Source: Acidobacteriota bacterium (lineage in GTDB: Bacteria; Acidobacteriota; Terriglobia; Acidiferrales; UBA7541). Taken from it: a stretch of 64,000 bases of DNA. The DNA is taken from NCBI GenBank assembly GCA_021324935.1, contig JAJPIE010000045.1, positions 62,001 to 126,000 of the forward strand. The letters are read 5' to 3'. Made by a program: the position numbers and the translations under genes. Below, one piece after another: positions 54,580-63,565 of the stretch. The notes under the pieces are model-generated. The model had not been told where the DNA came from. It searched no databases and saw only the letters and a list, made by a program, of their open reading frames with translations. Position 1 is the first letter of the stretch; each line of letters begins with the position of its first letter.

Positions 54580-55826
54580 AGGGACTCTTCTCTCGCTTAT
54601 TGTTGTGGGTTCTGCCCCTCTCGCTCCTCGGCCCGCCGCTCGCCTTTTCCCAAGCCATGCCGTACGCGCGAAGTTATTCCCAGCCTCGCATCCAGGTCGA
54701 GCAGGCCATCAAGGCACTCCAGGGTTATTCCGGGCAGAAACTTCCCACGCTCGACGGCTTTGTCGCCGTCGGTGAAAATCCGTTGGACCGCTACGAACGC
54801 GGTTTCTACCAGTTCGCCATCGACTTACTCCCCGGCGACAATGGCGGCACCATTGTCCGCCTCACCGCCAAGATCACCGCCTGGTACGCCGACCGCGACG
54901 TCGCCAAATCCGGTTACCAGGTTCTTCCCTCCAACGGTCGCCTCGAACTCGATTTCCTTGATCGACTCGAGGAAAAGCTCACCGGCAAGCCTGTTGGTTC
55001 CTCAGCGGCCAACTCCGCCGCTGTTCAGGCGCCCACACCGAAACTCGATCTCTCCGCCGCGCGCGCGGCCGCCACCATGGCTTCTCCTCTCGGGAATTCC
55101 ACTCAACCTCCCGACGAGGTTGCCACGCTCCGCATTCAGCGCATCAACGCCGAGCGCCACGTCCAGCAGCTCAACGAGGAGCTCAAAAATCTCCAGGAGA
55201 TCCAACACAACCAGAGCCATCCTCAGAATCTCGTGGTCATCACCAAGCCGGGCACGCCCGTATTCGCTCACCCCGCCGACACTTCACGCAAGCTCTTTGA
55301 CGCCTCCGCCAACGACGAGTTCGAATTCCTCGATCTCGATCACGCCTGGGTGCACATCACCATCTCTGGCGATTCTCGTGGCTATGTCCGCGCCGATTCG
55401 GTCCAACTCCCCGAACGCGTCCTTGCGCAAGCCGACACCTCATCTGCAAGTCTCAGGGATAAATTCCCCGGCTTCCGCATCTCCCACGAGGAAATCAGCC
55501 AGTTCCCTGGCGACTGGGCGCCTCTCAAAGGCAAAATCGTCAAGCTGTACACGGCTCAAATTGTGGGCCAGAATGCCAAGGATACCGGCGCTCTTGCTCG
55601 CCTGAATTTCTGCGTCGCGCTTTTTGAACTTGCCGCTCGCGAAGCCGCCGCCGCAACTCCCACTCCCGATGGCGTTGTCGTCATATTCGATGCCGCCGAC
55701 GGTGGCCTCGCCGGCGCCACCGTTGCCGACATCCAGAAACTCTCCAACGGCGCTCTCAAGCGCGAAGCCTTCTGGCAGCAGAGTTATCTCGACCCGCCCG
55801 AAGCCTTCACGCCCTCACCAAAATAA
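54576..55826 (+). CDS. Exported protein with SH3-like domain, partner of the preceding gene
   Basis: TTG 54576 overlaps the TGA of the upstream gene (TTGA) and leads straight into a signal peptide (LFSRLLLWVLPLSLLGPPLAFSQA); 416 residues. Residues 35-145 form a domain with LPTLDGFVAVGENPLDRYERGFYQFAIDLLPGDNGGTIVRLTAKITAWYADR, close in style to the first domain of the neighbour. A helical linker (HVQQLNEELKNLQEIQ) and an SH3-like domain (VVITKPGTPVFAHP...WVHITISGDSRGYVRADSVQLPE, about 225-295) follow, then a C-terminal domain. Shared domain order with the upstream gene suggests an old duplication. Function is unknown. Confidence 0.75.
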   Translation: MKGLFSRLLLWVLPLSLLGPPLAFSQAMPYARSYSQPRIQVEQAIKALQGYSGQKLPTLDGFVAVGENPLDRYERGFYQFAIDLLPGDNGGTIVRLTAKITAWYADRDVAKSGYQVLPSNGRLELDFLDRLEEKLTGKPVGSSAANSAAVQAPTPKLDLSAARAAATMASPLGNSTQPPDEVATLRIQRINAERHVQQLNEELKNLQEIQHNQSHPQNLVVITKPGTPVFAHPADTSRKLFDASANDEFEFLDLDHAWVHITISGDSRGYVRADSVQLPERVLAQADTSSASLRDKFPGFRISHEEISQFPGDWAPLKGKIVKLYTAQIVGQNAKDTGALARLNFCVALFELAAREAAAATPTPDGVVVIFDAADGGLAGATVADIQKLSNGALKREAFWQQSYLDPPEAFTPSPK

Positions 55827-55856
55827 AAAGCGGCCATTCGGCAGCCGCGCTTTTTC
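55825..55856. terminator. Bidirectional intrinsic terminator
   Basis: AAAAGCGGC and GCCGCGCTTTTT flank a short loop between the convergent SH3-protein and LacI genes. It has T-runs on the plus strand and on the minus strand (A-run on plus). Confidence 0.85.
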
Positions 55857-55875
55857 CCCTCGTTGCTTCCCTGCT

Positions 55876-56946
55876 TCACTTCTTTGCTTCGATGTGTCGT
55901 GTCGACTCCCTCACCACCAATTCCGCCGGAATCCGCCTCCTCAACACTGGAATATCTTTTTTCTGCTCTAACGCCTTGATCGCCTCTAGCACCATCCCGG
56001 CGCTCATGCTCCCCATCGCTTCCATCGGCTGCCGCACCGTGGTCAACGACGGCACCGACAAGCTCGCCTGCGCCACATCGTCAAATCCAATCACCGAGCA
56101 ATCTTCCGGCACGCGTAATCCTTTTTTCTTCAGCGCGCGCAGCGCCCCCAGCGCCGTCATGTCGTCATACGCCATCAGCGCAGTGAACTCTCCGCCCTCG
56201 CGCAACAACTCCGCCGTCAATTTCACTCCCGCTTCAAAGCTGGAGTTCGGGTCCAGCGATTCCGGCAATTCCGCAACGCGTTTCGCATCCAACTCCAATC
56301 CTACCTTCTGCGCGAACGCTCGAATCCCCCTCCACCTCTGCCCGCTGCTGGAAAGCGCCTTCGGCCCGCGCAAAAACGCAATCTCCCGGTGTCCCAGCCG
56401 GTACAAGTGTTCCAAGGCCGTTGCCGCTCCCGCCTCATTGTCCACAGAGACCGTGCTCACCGAATCGTTTTCGAAACTTCGCCCCGCAATCACCGTCGGC
56501 ACCTGGCATTCCGTCAGATCGGACAGCAGCTTGATGTCCGTCACCAGCCAGTTCGCAATGACCACCAATCCCTCCACCCGCCGGTCCAGCAGCATCTCCA
56601 GATAACTCTCGAACCGGTGCGCCTCATTGTGAGCGTCCGCCAGCAACGAAAGATAATTCGCCTGGTACAGCGCATTTTCCAGTCCCCGCAAAATGGGCGT
56701 GCAGAACGGATCGGTGATATCAAACAACATCACCCCCACAATGTTTGATCTTTGGCTCCGCAGCGATCTCGCCAACGGATTTGGTCGATAGCCAAGCCGC
56801 TTCGCCGCCGTCTCGATGCGGCCCTTGGTGTCCGGCGGAATGTAGCGCGAAAGCGGCGCGCGATTCAGTACAATCGACACTGTGGATGTGGAATAACCGC
56901 ATTCCCGAGCCACATCCCGAATCGTCACCACTCCCGCTCGGCCCAT
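55876..56946 (-). CDS. LacI-family transcriptional regulator
   Basis: A 356-residue repressor starting at ATG 56946. The N-terminal helix-turn-helix is typical: VTIRDVARECGYSTSTVSIVLNRAPLSRYIPPDTKGRIETAAKRLGYRPN (residues 7-56). The periplasmic-binding-protein-like sensor domain follows, with NIVGVMLFDITDPFCTPILRGLE, DNEAGAATALEHLYRLGHREIAFLRG and IGFDDVAQASLSVPSLTTVRQPMEAMG. It probably binds a sugar or related ligand. It starts 10 bases after the UnbV/FG-GAP gene on the same strand, an unusual neighbour that may be its target or simply co-transcribed. Confidence 0.93.
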   Translation of the reverse strand: MGRAGVVTIRDVARECGYSTSTVSIVLNRAPLSRYIPPDTKGRIETAAKRLGYRPNPLARSLRSQRSNIVGVMLFDITDPFCTPILRGLENALYQANYLSLLADAHNEAHRFESYLEMLLDRRVEGLVVIANWLVTDIKLLSDLTECQVPTVIAGRSFENDSVSTVSVDNEAGAATALEHLYRLGHREIAFLRGPKALSSSGQRWRGIRAFAQKVGLELDAKRVAELPESLDPNSSFEAGVKLTAELLREGGEFTALMAYDDMTALGALRALKKKGLRVPEDCSVIGFDDVAQASLSVPSLTTVRQPMEAMGSMSAGMVLEAIKALEQKKDIPVLRRRIPAELVVRESTRHIEAKK

Positions 56947-56956
56947 AGTTTGCCTC

Positions 56957-59900
56957 TCACTTTGGCGCGGCATAGTCATAACGCAAATTGCCGGGCATGC
57001 GGTTTGATCGCGATCTCGTGTTGTATTCAAACTCGTACTTCAGGTGCTCCTCATCCAGCGGGTACGCTTTGCCTTCCGGATATGGATACGAAGCCAGTCC
57101 GTGCTTCGGCAACGGTTCCACCGTGAACGCATGCGCCGCGTAGAAATCCAGATCCTTCTCGAATCCATTCGCATAAAAAAAATAATCGCGCACCCATCCC
57201 GCCGGAGGATTATCCAGTCCGCTCGGATCAAATTCGAGCTTCACGCCTTCGCCCGATCCGAACACTGCGAACTTGTCGTCCGCCGCGCCAAGCAGCGCCT
57301 TCACATCCCCGTATCTCGTGTAATTCCCCGAGGCGTGCGCGTATGGTCCCGTCATGCTGCGCCGTGAATACGAATACACCGTGTCACTCGCCGGATTCAG
57401 CCGGGTCTCCTTCGGATATCCGAGATCCTCCAGCGCAGCGCTCGCCAGCGGAATCTCTCGCACCTTGATTCCTTCCACCGGCGGTGTCTGGTCGATCCGC
57501 GCCGCGTCCCAATAAATCTTCAAATTGGAAACGATACGAATCCGTCGCGTCGCCGTTGGAATTTTCCCGGTGAGGTCCGCCACCATCGTGCGTTCGAGCC
57601 CCGCGGGAAATCCAAAGTCATCCACCACGCGCACCCACTGCCCTTTCGCGTCTTGCGCCTCCACGTATGGCGCAATCACCTGGATCCCGGCCTGGTCCGC
57701 CGCATACATCGAGGTCGCCGTAAAATAATCTGTGTAGCCGGTCATTACTAGCCGCAACGGCTTCCGTGCATCCCAAACGCCAAGGTCCAATTCGATCCAG
57801 TGCAATTTCGCGAATCCCGCGAACGGCAGCTCCTCGAATCCCGTCACGTATTTCCGGTCTCGCTTGGTTAGTAGCGCCAGCACATCCCGCCCCTGATCGT
57901 CCCACGCTCCCGCGGGCACCCGCGCATTTTTCGTCGCAATCACACGGAATTCCGGAAACGGCGGCGTGCTCGCAAACCGCTCGTTTGGATTCACTTCCAC
58001 CTTCTCCGGATGATCCACCGCCAGCAGCCGCACCTGATCGAGGTAGACCGTCTCCTCCATCGGCTCCATAAACCGGAAACTCAGCTTCCCATCTTTTTCG
58101 CGTACGCTCTTCGCCGGCACCTTCAAATACTCATCCGGGTCTGGCACGTCGCGTTCTCCCGGCGCCACCCAGTGCCCCACCACACCGGGTCCGATCATGT
58201 CCGCGATAAATTCGTATTCCTTGCCATTCCACGAAAACAACACCGGGCATGAACTTCCCCGCCGGTCCAACTCTGCGATCGTCTGCGTCTTTTCCGCCGC
58301 CAAATTCACTTCGTCCTGAGGCACTCCGGTCGGCCACAACAATCTCACTACATCCGTTGTTTTTTCTTTCCCCAATCCCGCCAGCAAAGCCGGTGCATTC
58401 TGTCCTAAATATCCCGAAGCTCCGGCGATCTCCCACTTCTGGTAAAGTCCGCCTGCAAACAGTTCCAGTTTCGTGCCAATGCCGCTTTTGTTGTCGTTCA
58501 GTGCCTTCAGATCGATGTCCACCCAGTGATTCTGATTGGCCCCGACATTCGAAAGTACCAGCGTCTCGCCATTCGCCTGCGTCACCAGAAGGTCCGGGCT
58601 GCCGTCATTTTTTAGATCCACCACAGCCAGCGCACGCGGCTCACTGAGTTTCAATCCATCCAGATGTACGCTCTTCGTCGCATCTGCCCAGCCCGCTTCG
58701 CCCAGATTCCGCAGCACGCGAATCTCTCCGCCATTTGCTCCTTCTCCCACGGCGGCCAGATCCAACCATCCGTCGTTGTCATAATCCAACCAGGTGATTC
58801 CCCATCCCCGCTTCCAGCTAAAATCCGGCAGCGCCACCCGTTCCAATTTCTTTCCTTCAACATTTTTCCAAAGCGAAAACCCAGGCGACCCCGCGTGCGT
58901 GAACGCCACGTCCATCCAGCCATCTTTGTTGAAATCCAGCGCAACCACCCCCACTGCTGGCGGCAAATGCTCTTTCGCAAAATCGATCGCCGGCAATTTC
59001 GTGAACTTCCCCTCGCGCGGATTCAAATAGACGCCGGCTCCCTCCGCGCCTCCCGCAATCACAAAATCAATCGCCCGATCGTTGTTGAAGTCCGTGCTGA
59101 TTGCCCCGCCGCCCGTGCCTTTCAGTCCCAATCCGGTTGCTTCCGAAACATCCGTGAACGTCGAATTCCCGTTGTTTCTCCACATCAAGTTCCGCGCGCC
59201 TTTTCCAGCCGTAACGCGCTCGTCGGAAGTCACGTACAAATCCAAATCCCCGTCGTGGTCGTAGTCGACAAATGTCAGCGCCACGCACCCTTTTTCCTCC
59301 CGGATACCCGACTTCTCCGTCACGTCCGCGAATTTCCCTCCGCCTTCGTTCCGCAGCAATCGAACGCCATCCGCCGCGCACACCGCCAAATCCGTCTTGC
59401 CGTCGTTGTCGAAGTCTCCCGCAGCGCAACCCAATCCCGCTCCCACGCCGCTCAGACCGGCCTTCTCCGTCACATCCTCAAATCGCCGCCCGCCCGCATT
59501 CCGCAGCAGCCGGCTCTTCCCGTTCCCCGAGCCCACCAGGAACAAATCCGGTTTCCCATCGCCATCAAAATCCAGAAAACATGCGCCGTTGCTTCCCGTG
59601 CCTGTCTCCCTCTCACTCGCCTTCATCAACTTCTGCAGCGGCTGTACCTCATAACGCACGGGAATCTCCTCCGCCACCCGCATTCCAGCCCCCGGCAAAA
59701 ACTCTGCCAACGAGAACTTCCCCTGATCCCCGTACCCGGCGCCAAATGGCGTCCCCAGATGCCCCGAAGTAATCTGCTGGAATCGCTTCATCCCTTCCCG
59801 CGCCGCATCCGTGTCGCCTTTCCTCTGGTACGCGCGTGCCAATCCGAACTGTGCCGAGGCGTGATACGGTGCGAGTTGCAGCGCTTTCTGAAAGGCGGGA

Positions 59901-60433
59901 ATCGCTTCGTCGTATTTCTGCATCTGCGCCTTCAGGAATCCCTCGTAATAAAACGCGTCCGGCTCTTCGGGCGCGATTTTCTCCACATGTTGAAAAGCCG
60001 CAATCGCCTTCTCCGGCTCGCCCGCATCCTTGTACGCCAGCCCCAGGTTGTACCAGGCGTACGGATTCTCCGGCAGTTTCGCCGCCGCCGCTTCCAGGTT
60101 TTCCTTCGCCGCGTCAATTTTCTGCTGCGCCAGCAGCGAAATCCCCAGATTCATCCTTGCCTCGGCAAACTCCGCGTCCACCGCCAGCGCCTGTTCGAAA
60201 TATTTCTCCCCCTCCTTCGATTTTTGTTGGTTCATATACGCCACGCCCAATGTGTTAAGCCTCAGCGCATCCGCCGCCGGCGCCTTCTTCGTCTCCGCCT
60301 TCGCTCGCGGCGAACTCTCCGGCGCTTCGCGCTCGGTGCGGCGCGAGGCAAATACGACCAAACCGGGCAGCAACACCAATCCTAGCCCGGACAGCCAATA
60401 CCTCCGGCGCCTCTCTCGTCTCCAAATCTTCAT
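56957..60433 (-). CDS. TPR - FG-GAP/VCBS repeat - UnbV (CRTAC1-like) membrane-anchored protein
   Basis: ATG 60433 gives 1158 residues and a transmembrane segment after a basic start (MKIWRRERRRRYWLSGLGLVLLPGLVVFAS). TPR repeats occupy about 50-240 (LNTLGVAYMNQQKSKEGEKYFEQALAVD and relatives). FG-GAP/VCBS repeats with DxDxDGxxD calcium-type loops follow (about 270-620: FLDFDGDGKPDLFLVG, DFDNDGKTDLAV, DYDNDGWLDLAA). An ASPIC/UnbV domain (LWPTGVPQDEVNLAAEKTQTIAEL) is near 660-740. The last 400 residues are a beta-rich domain (PVLFSWNGKEYEFIADMIGPGVVGHW). These proteins are frequent in Acidobacteria; their role is unknown, possibly surface binding or assembly. Confidence 0.88.
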   Translation of the reverse strand: MKIWRRERRRRYWLSGLGLVLLPGLVVFASRRTEREAPESSPRAKAETKKAPAADALRLNTLGVAYMNQQKSKEGEKYFEQALAVDAEFAEARMNLGISLLAQQKIDAAKENLEAAAAKLPENPYAWYNLGLAYKDAGEPEKAIAAFQHVEKIAPEEPDAFYYEGFLKAQMQKYDEAIPAFQKALQLAPYHASAQFGLARAYQRKGDTDAAREGMKRFQQITSGHLGTPFGAGYGDQGKFSLAEFLPGAGMRVAEEIPVRYEVQPLQKLMKASERETGTGSNGACFLDFDGDGKPDLFLVGSGNGKSRLLRNAGGRRFEDVTEKAGLSGVGAGLGCAAGDFDNDGKTDLAVCAADGVRLLRNEGGGKFADVTEKSGIREEKGCVALTFVDYDHDGDLDLYVTSDERVTAGKGARNLMWRNNGNSTFTDVSEATGLGLKGTGGGAISTDFNNDRAIDFVIAGGAEGAGVYLNPREGKFTKLPAIDFAKEHLPPAVGVVALDFNKDGWMDVAFTHAGSPGFSLWKNVEGKKLERVALPDFSWKRGWGITWLDYDNDGWLDLAAVGEGANGGEIRVLRNLGEAGWADATKSVHLDGLKLSEPRALAVVDLKNDGSPDLLVTQANGETLVLSNVGANQNHWVDIDLKALNDNKSGIGTKLELFAGGLYQKWEIAGASGYLGQNAPALLAGLGKEKTTDVVRLLWPTGVPQDEVNLAAEKTQTIAELDRRGSSCPVLFSWNGKEYEFIADMIGPGVVGHWVAPGERDVPDPDEYLKVPAKSVREKDGKLSFRFMEPMEETVYLDQVRLLAVDHPEKVEVNPNERFASTPPFPEFRVIATKNARVPAGAWDDQGRDVLALLTKRDRKYVTGFEELPFAGFAKLHWIELDLGVWDARKPLRLVMTGYTDYFTATSMYAADQAGIQVIAPYVEAQDAKGQWVRVVDDFGFPAGLERTMVADLTGKIPTATRRIRIVSNLKIYWDAARIDQTPPVEGIKVREIPLASAALEDLGYPKETRLNPASDTVYSYSRRSMTGPYAHASGNYTRYGDVKALLGAADDKFAVFGSGEGVKLEFDPSGLDNPPAGWVRDYFFYANGFEKDLDFYAAHAFTVEPLPKHGLASYPYPEGKAYPLDEEHLKYEFEYNTRSRSNRMPGNLRYDYAAPK

Positions 60434-60604
60434 TCGGGAATAATCCTTCTGGACGCGCACAACGTTCTCAAACCCAACCTGCTCGGGCCATTCGATTCTC
60501 GGGACTCCTAACCTCATCGTCAACCGTTTTTATAGCGGCTTTCTGCCGATTTCTCGCTCCGCCTTGACGAATCCGAACCTGCCCGCTACCTTCCCAAAAG
60601 CCCC

Positions 60605-62017
60605 ATGTCCGACCCTTGTTTCTTCTCCATCGCCGAAACGCTCGCGAAATTCCGCCGCAAAGAAACCTCGCCGGTCCAACTTGTCGAATCCTACCTCGCC
60701 CGGATCCAGCAATTTCAGCCCAGGCTCAATCCCTTCGTCCATATTGACGCCGAGTCATCCCGCGCGCGCGCCCGCGAATCCGAAACCCGCTTCTCCGGCA
60801 AGCATCCGCCTCGCCCGCTCGAGGGCATTCCGCTCACTGTCAAATCTTCGCTCGACGTCGCCGGCTGGCCCTGCCCCGCTGGCTCGCTCCTTCGCAGGGA
60901 CTATATCCCCCACACCAACGCCACGCTCGTCACCCGACTCGAAGACGCCGGCGTCATCCTCCTCGGCAACACCAATACGCCAGAATTCCTGATGTCCTAC
61001 GAAACGGACAACCTCCTAACGGGCAAAACCTCGAACCCCTGGAATCCTGCGTACTCTGCCGGCGGCTCCAGTGGAGGCGAAGCCGCAGCCATCGCCTCCG
61101 GCTGCTCCATGGGCGGCATCGGCAGCGACGGCGGGGGATCGATCCGCACTCCTGCTCACGCTTGCGGCATCTGCGGACTCAAGCCCACTCCCGGCCGCAT
61201 CCCCTCCACCGGCCATTTCCCTCCCGCCGAAGGTTCCTTCCCCTGGCTCGGTGTCGTCGGCCCAATGGCTCGCACTGTCGCCGATCTGCAAGCGCTTTTC
61301 TCCATCATTGCCGGCCCCGATCCCGCCGACTCCCTCTCTTCACCAATTCCCGCCCGCACCATCGTGCAAACGGCACTCCACGGTCTCCGCATTGGCATCC
61401 TGGAAAATCCGGAACTTGGCCGTCCCACGCCGGAAACTCTCTCCACGTTGCGCCGCGCCGCTCAACTTTTGTGTGAGTTGAACTTCCGAGTCGAACCTCT
61501 GAAACTCAACGATCTGGAACAAGCGCTCGAACTCTGGTGGTTTTTCTTCGGTCCTGTCGTCGCCGACCTGTTCCGCCGCTACGCCCAGGGCCAGGAATCC
61601 CAACTCAGCCCCATGTTTCGCCACTATCTCGAGACGGCGATTCCCGCGAATCCCATCACTCTCGAATCTTTCCAGAAAGCCTGCACCGATCGCGATCAGG
61701 TCCGCGCCGCGATTCTTCGTCAACTCCGCGATGTTCCGATCCTTCTCTCCGCGGTCTCCACCGAACCCGCGTTCCCTCATGGTGCCGGAAACTACACCCC
61801 CGGCCAGCCTCACAACTATCGCGACACCATGCGCTTCTGCCAGTGGCTCAATCTCGCGGGTTTCCCCGGCCTTTCTCTCCCCATGGGCCGCTCGCCCGAG
61901 GGCCTTCCCATCGGCATCCAACTCATCGCCCGCCCGCACGAAGAAGAACTCCTCCTCGCCGTCGCCGCCCAACTCGAACAAGCCCGCGGCCCCTGGCAAT
62001 CTCCTCCCACTCCATGA
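60605..62017 (+). CDS. Amidase signature family enzyme
   Basis: A 470-residue amidase with the Ser-cisSer-Lys triad: Lys in LTVKSSLDVAG (about 79), and GGSSGGEAAAIASGCSMGGIGSDGGGSIRTPAHACGICGLKPTPGR (about 157-203) holding the cis-Ser and nucleophilic Ser. TNTPEFLMSYETDN and the C-terminal FPGLSLPMGRSPEGLPIGIQLIARPHEEE complete the family picture. Whether it is GatA-like for Glu-tRNA(Gln) amidation or a free amidase cannot be settled; the absence of GatB/GatC neighbours favours a stand-alone amidase. Start ATG 60605 and no operon partners. Confidence 0.88.
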   Translation: MSDPCFFSIAETLAKFRRKETSPVQLVESYLARIQQFQPRLNPFVHIDAESSRARARESETRFSGKHPPRPLEGIPLTVKSSLDVAGWPCPAGSLLRRDYIPHTNATLVTRLEDAGVILLGNTNTPEFLMSYETDNLLTGKTSNPWNPAYSAGGSSGGEAAAIASGCSMGGIGSDGGGSIRTPAHACGICGLKPTPGRIPSTGHFPPAEGSFPWLGVVGPMARTVADLQALFSIIAGPDPADSLSSPIPARTIVQTALHGLRIGILENPELGRPTPETLSTLRRAAQLLCELNFRVEPLKLNDLEQALELWWFFFGPVVADLFRRYAQGQESQLSPMFRHYLETAIPANPITLESFQKACTDRDQVRAAILRQLRDVPILLSAVSTEPAFPHGAGNYTPGQPHNYRDTMRFCQWLNLAGFPGLSLPMGRSPEGLPIGIQLIARPHEEELLLAVAAQLEQARGPWQSPPTP

Positions 62018-62060
62018 CCTTGGCGTCAATTCGCTATTTTCCATTTTCTATTTTCAAATT

Positions 62061-63284
62061 TCATTCCTGCCCGGTCACTTCCGGGCTCGCCACCTGCTTC
62101 TCTCCCCATCGCTCCCGGTCCTTGTCCAGATCCGCGTCCATCAACTTCTTCGCCGTCGCAAACTCTGTCTTCGCCTCCTCCTTGCGGCCCAGCTTCTGCA
62201 GCAATTGTGCCCGCAGGTAGTGCGCCTTGTCGCTTCCCGGCGCCGTCTTCAACGTCTCTTCCACCGCTTTCAGCCCCTCCTCATATTTTCCCTGCCCTTG
62301 ATAAATCTTCGCCAACCCGAACCACGCCCCCGGCCGCTGCGGATCACGCTTCAACACTTCCCGATAAGCCTGCTCGGCCTCCGCTTCTTTCTGCTGCTGC
62401 GCATAAATCTTTCCCAACTGATAGTAGTTGTCCGCCAGATCCGGATCGATCCGTATATCCTTTAGAAATTCCTCCGCCGCCAACTCGTTTTTCCCCGTCT
62501 CCTCATAGGCAATCCCCAAATTGAAATGCAGAAACGGCATGTCTGGTGAGGCTGCCGCTACCTTCTGGAACTCTGCAAACGCGGTGTCATACTCTTGATG
62601 TTGCAAATACGCCTTTCCCAAAATCAGGTGAAATTCCGGCGTATCCCCGCCCACCTCCAGAAGCTGTTTCATCGCCCGCTCGTCGATCTCTTTCTTCCCC
62701 GCTTTGTTGGCCGCGATGCCCAGCACGTAGAGATACATCACATCGCCCTGGCGTTCTTTCCACAACGGCTCCAGCGTTTCCGTCGCCTCCGCAAAGTGAT
62801 CCGTAAACACCTGGCACATCCCCAGCAGGTAGCGCGCTTGCCCCGAGCCCGGCTGATCGCGCAACACCGACTCCAACGGTGCAATCGCCTCCGCGTATCT
62901 CCCGCGATGGAACTCCACCAACCCGATATTCAGCCGCACCCCGGTCAGCCGCGGCGCCAACTTCTCCGCCTTCCGCAAATCCCCCAGCGCCGCGTCCCAG
63001 CTCTTCCGCCGCATGGCGATCACGCCCAGATTCGCGTACGCCGCCGCCGAATTCGGCTCGTTTTCCAGAACTCCCCGGAACGCTTTTTCCGCGGCATCCA
63101 AATCTCCCGCCTGCAACGCCGCCTGGCCTTGTTCAAACCGCGCCTTGGCGCTGCTCGCTTGTGCCGCTGCGGCTTGCTCGCTCCTTGGCCAGATTTCCTT
63201 GGCCGCGGATGTCGCGCAAAAACAGCCTGAACTTGCCACAAACAACAGAAGTACGGCGAGGTTTTCTGTGAAAAATCTCTTCAT
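62061..63284 (-). CDS. Exported TPR-repeat protein
   Basis: The start at ATG 63284 gives 407 residues with a signal peptide (MKRFFTENLAVLLLFVASSGCFCATSA; the Cys at SSGC could be a lipobox). At least ten tetratricopeptide repeats fill the rest, e.g. KARFEQGQAALQAGDLDAAEKAFRGVLENEPNSAAAYANLGVIAMRR and LADNYYQLGKIYAQQQKEAEAEQAYREVLKRDPQRPGAWFGLAKIYQGQGKYEEG. TPR arrays make protein-protein scaffolds. Its TPR style resembles the N-terminal part of the UnbV protein 2 kb away, so the two may interact or be related. The C-terminus is charged and non-repetitive. Function unknown. Confidence 0.88.
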   Translation of the reverse strand: MKRFFTENLAVLLLFVASSGCFCATSAAKEIWPRSEQAAAAQASSAKARFEQGQAALQAGDLDAAEKAFRGVLENEPNSAAAYANLGVIAMRRKSWDAALGDLRKAEKLAPRLTGVRLNIGLVEFHRGRYAEAIAPLESVLRDQPGSGQARYLLGMCQVFTDHFAEATETLEPLWKERQGDVMYLYVLGIAANKAGKKEIDERAMKQLLEVGGDTPEFHLILGKAYLQHQEYDTAFAEFQKVAAASPDMPFLHFNLGIAYEETGKNELAAEEFLKDIRIDPDLADNYYQLGKIYAQQQKEAEAEQAYREVLKRDPQRPGAWFGLAKIYQGQGKYEEGLKAVEETLKTAPGSDKAHYLRAQLLQKLGRKEEAKTEFATAKKLMDADLDKDRERWGEKQVASPEVTGQE

Positions 63285-63565
63285 CGCGCCCTGTTCTCGG
63301 CTATTTTCCCGTACACGTTCCAGCCCGCCAACCGTTTTCCTCAGGAAACGCCCCTGTTCTATCTTGCATTTTATCCTTGACACACTCCTCCATTTCCTTT
63401 ATTAATCCGATTTAATACGACAGTTGGGGTGCTTTGCTGTCGGTCGAGGACCGGGGGATCCGTGAAGAGTGGTCGCTCTCTCACGCCCGCGCTGGCGCGG
63501 CGTTTGCATTCATCCTCCCCCCATACTCCGGTTTTTCGCAGTTCCAATTCCGTGGAGGTCTCATC

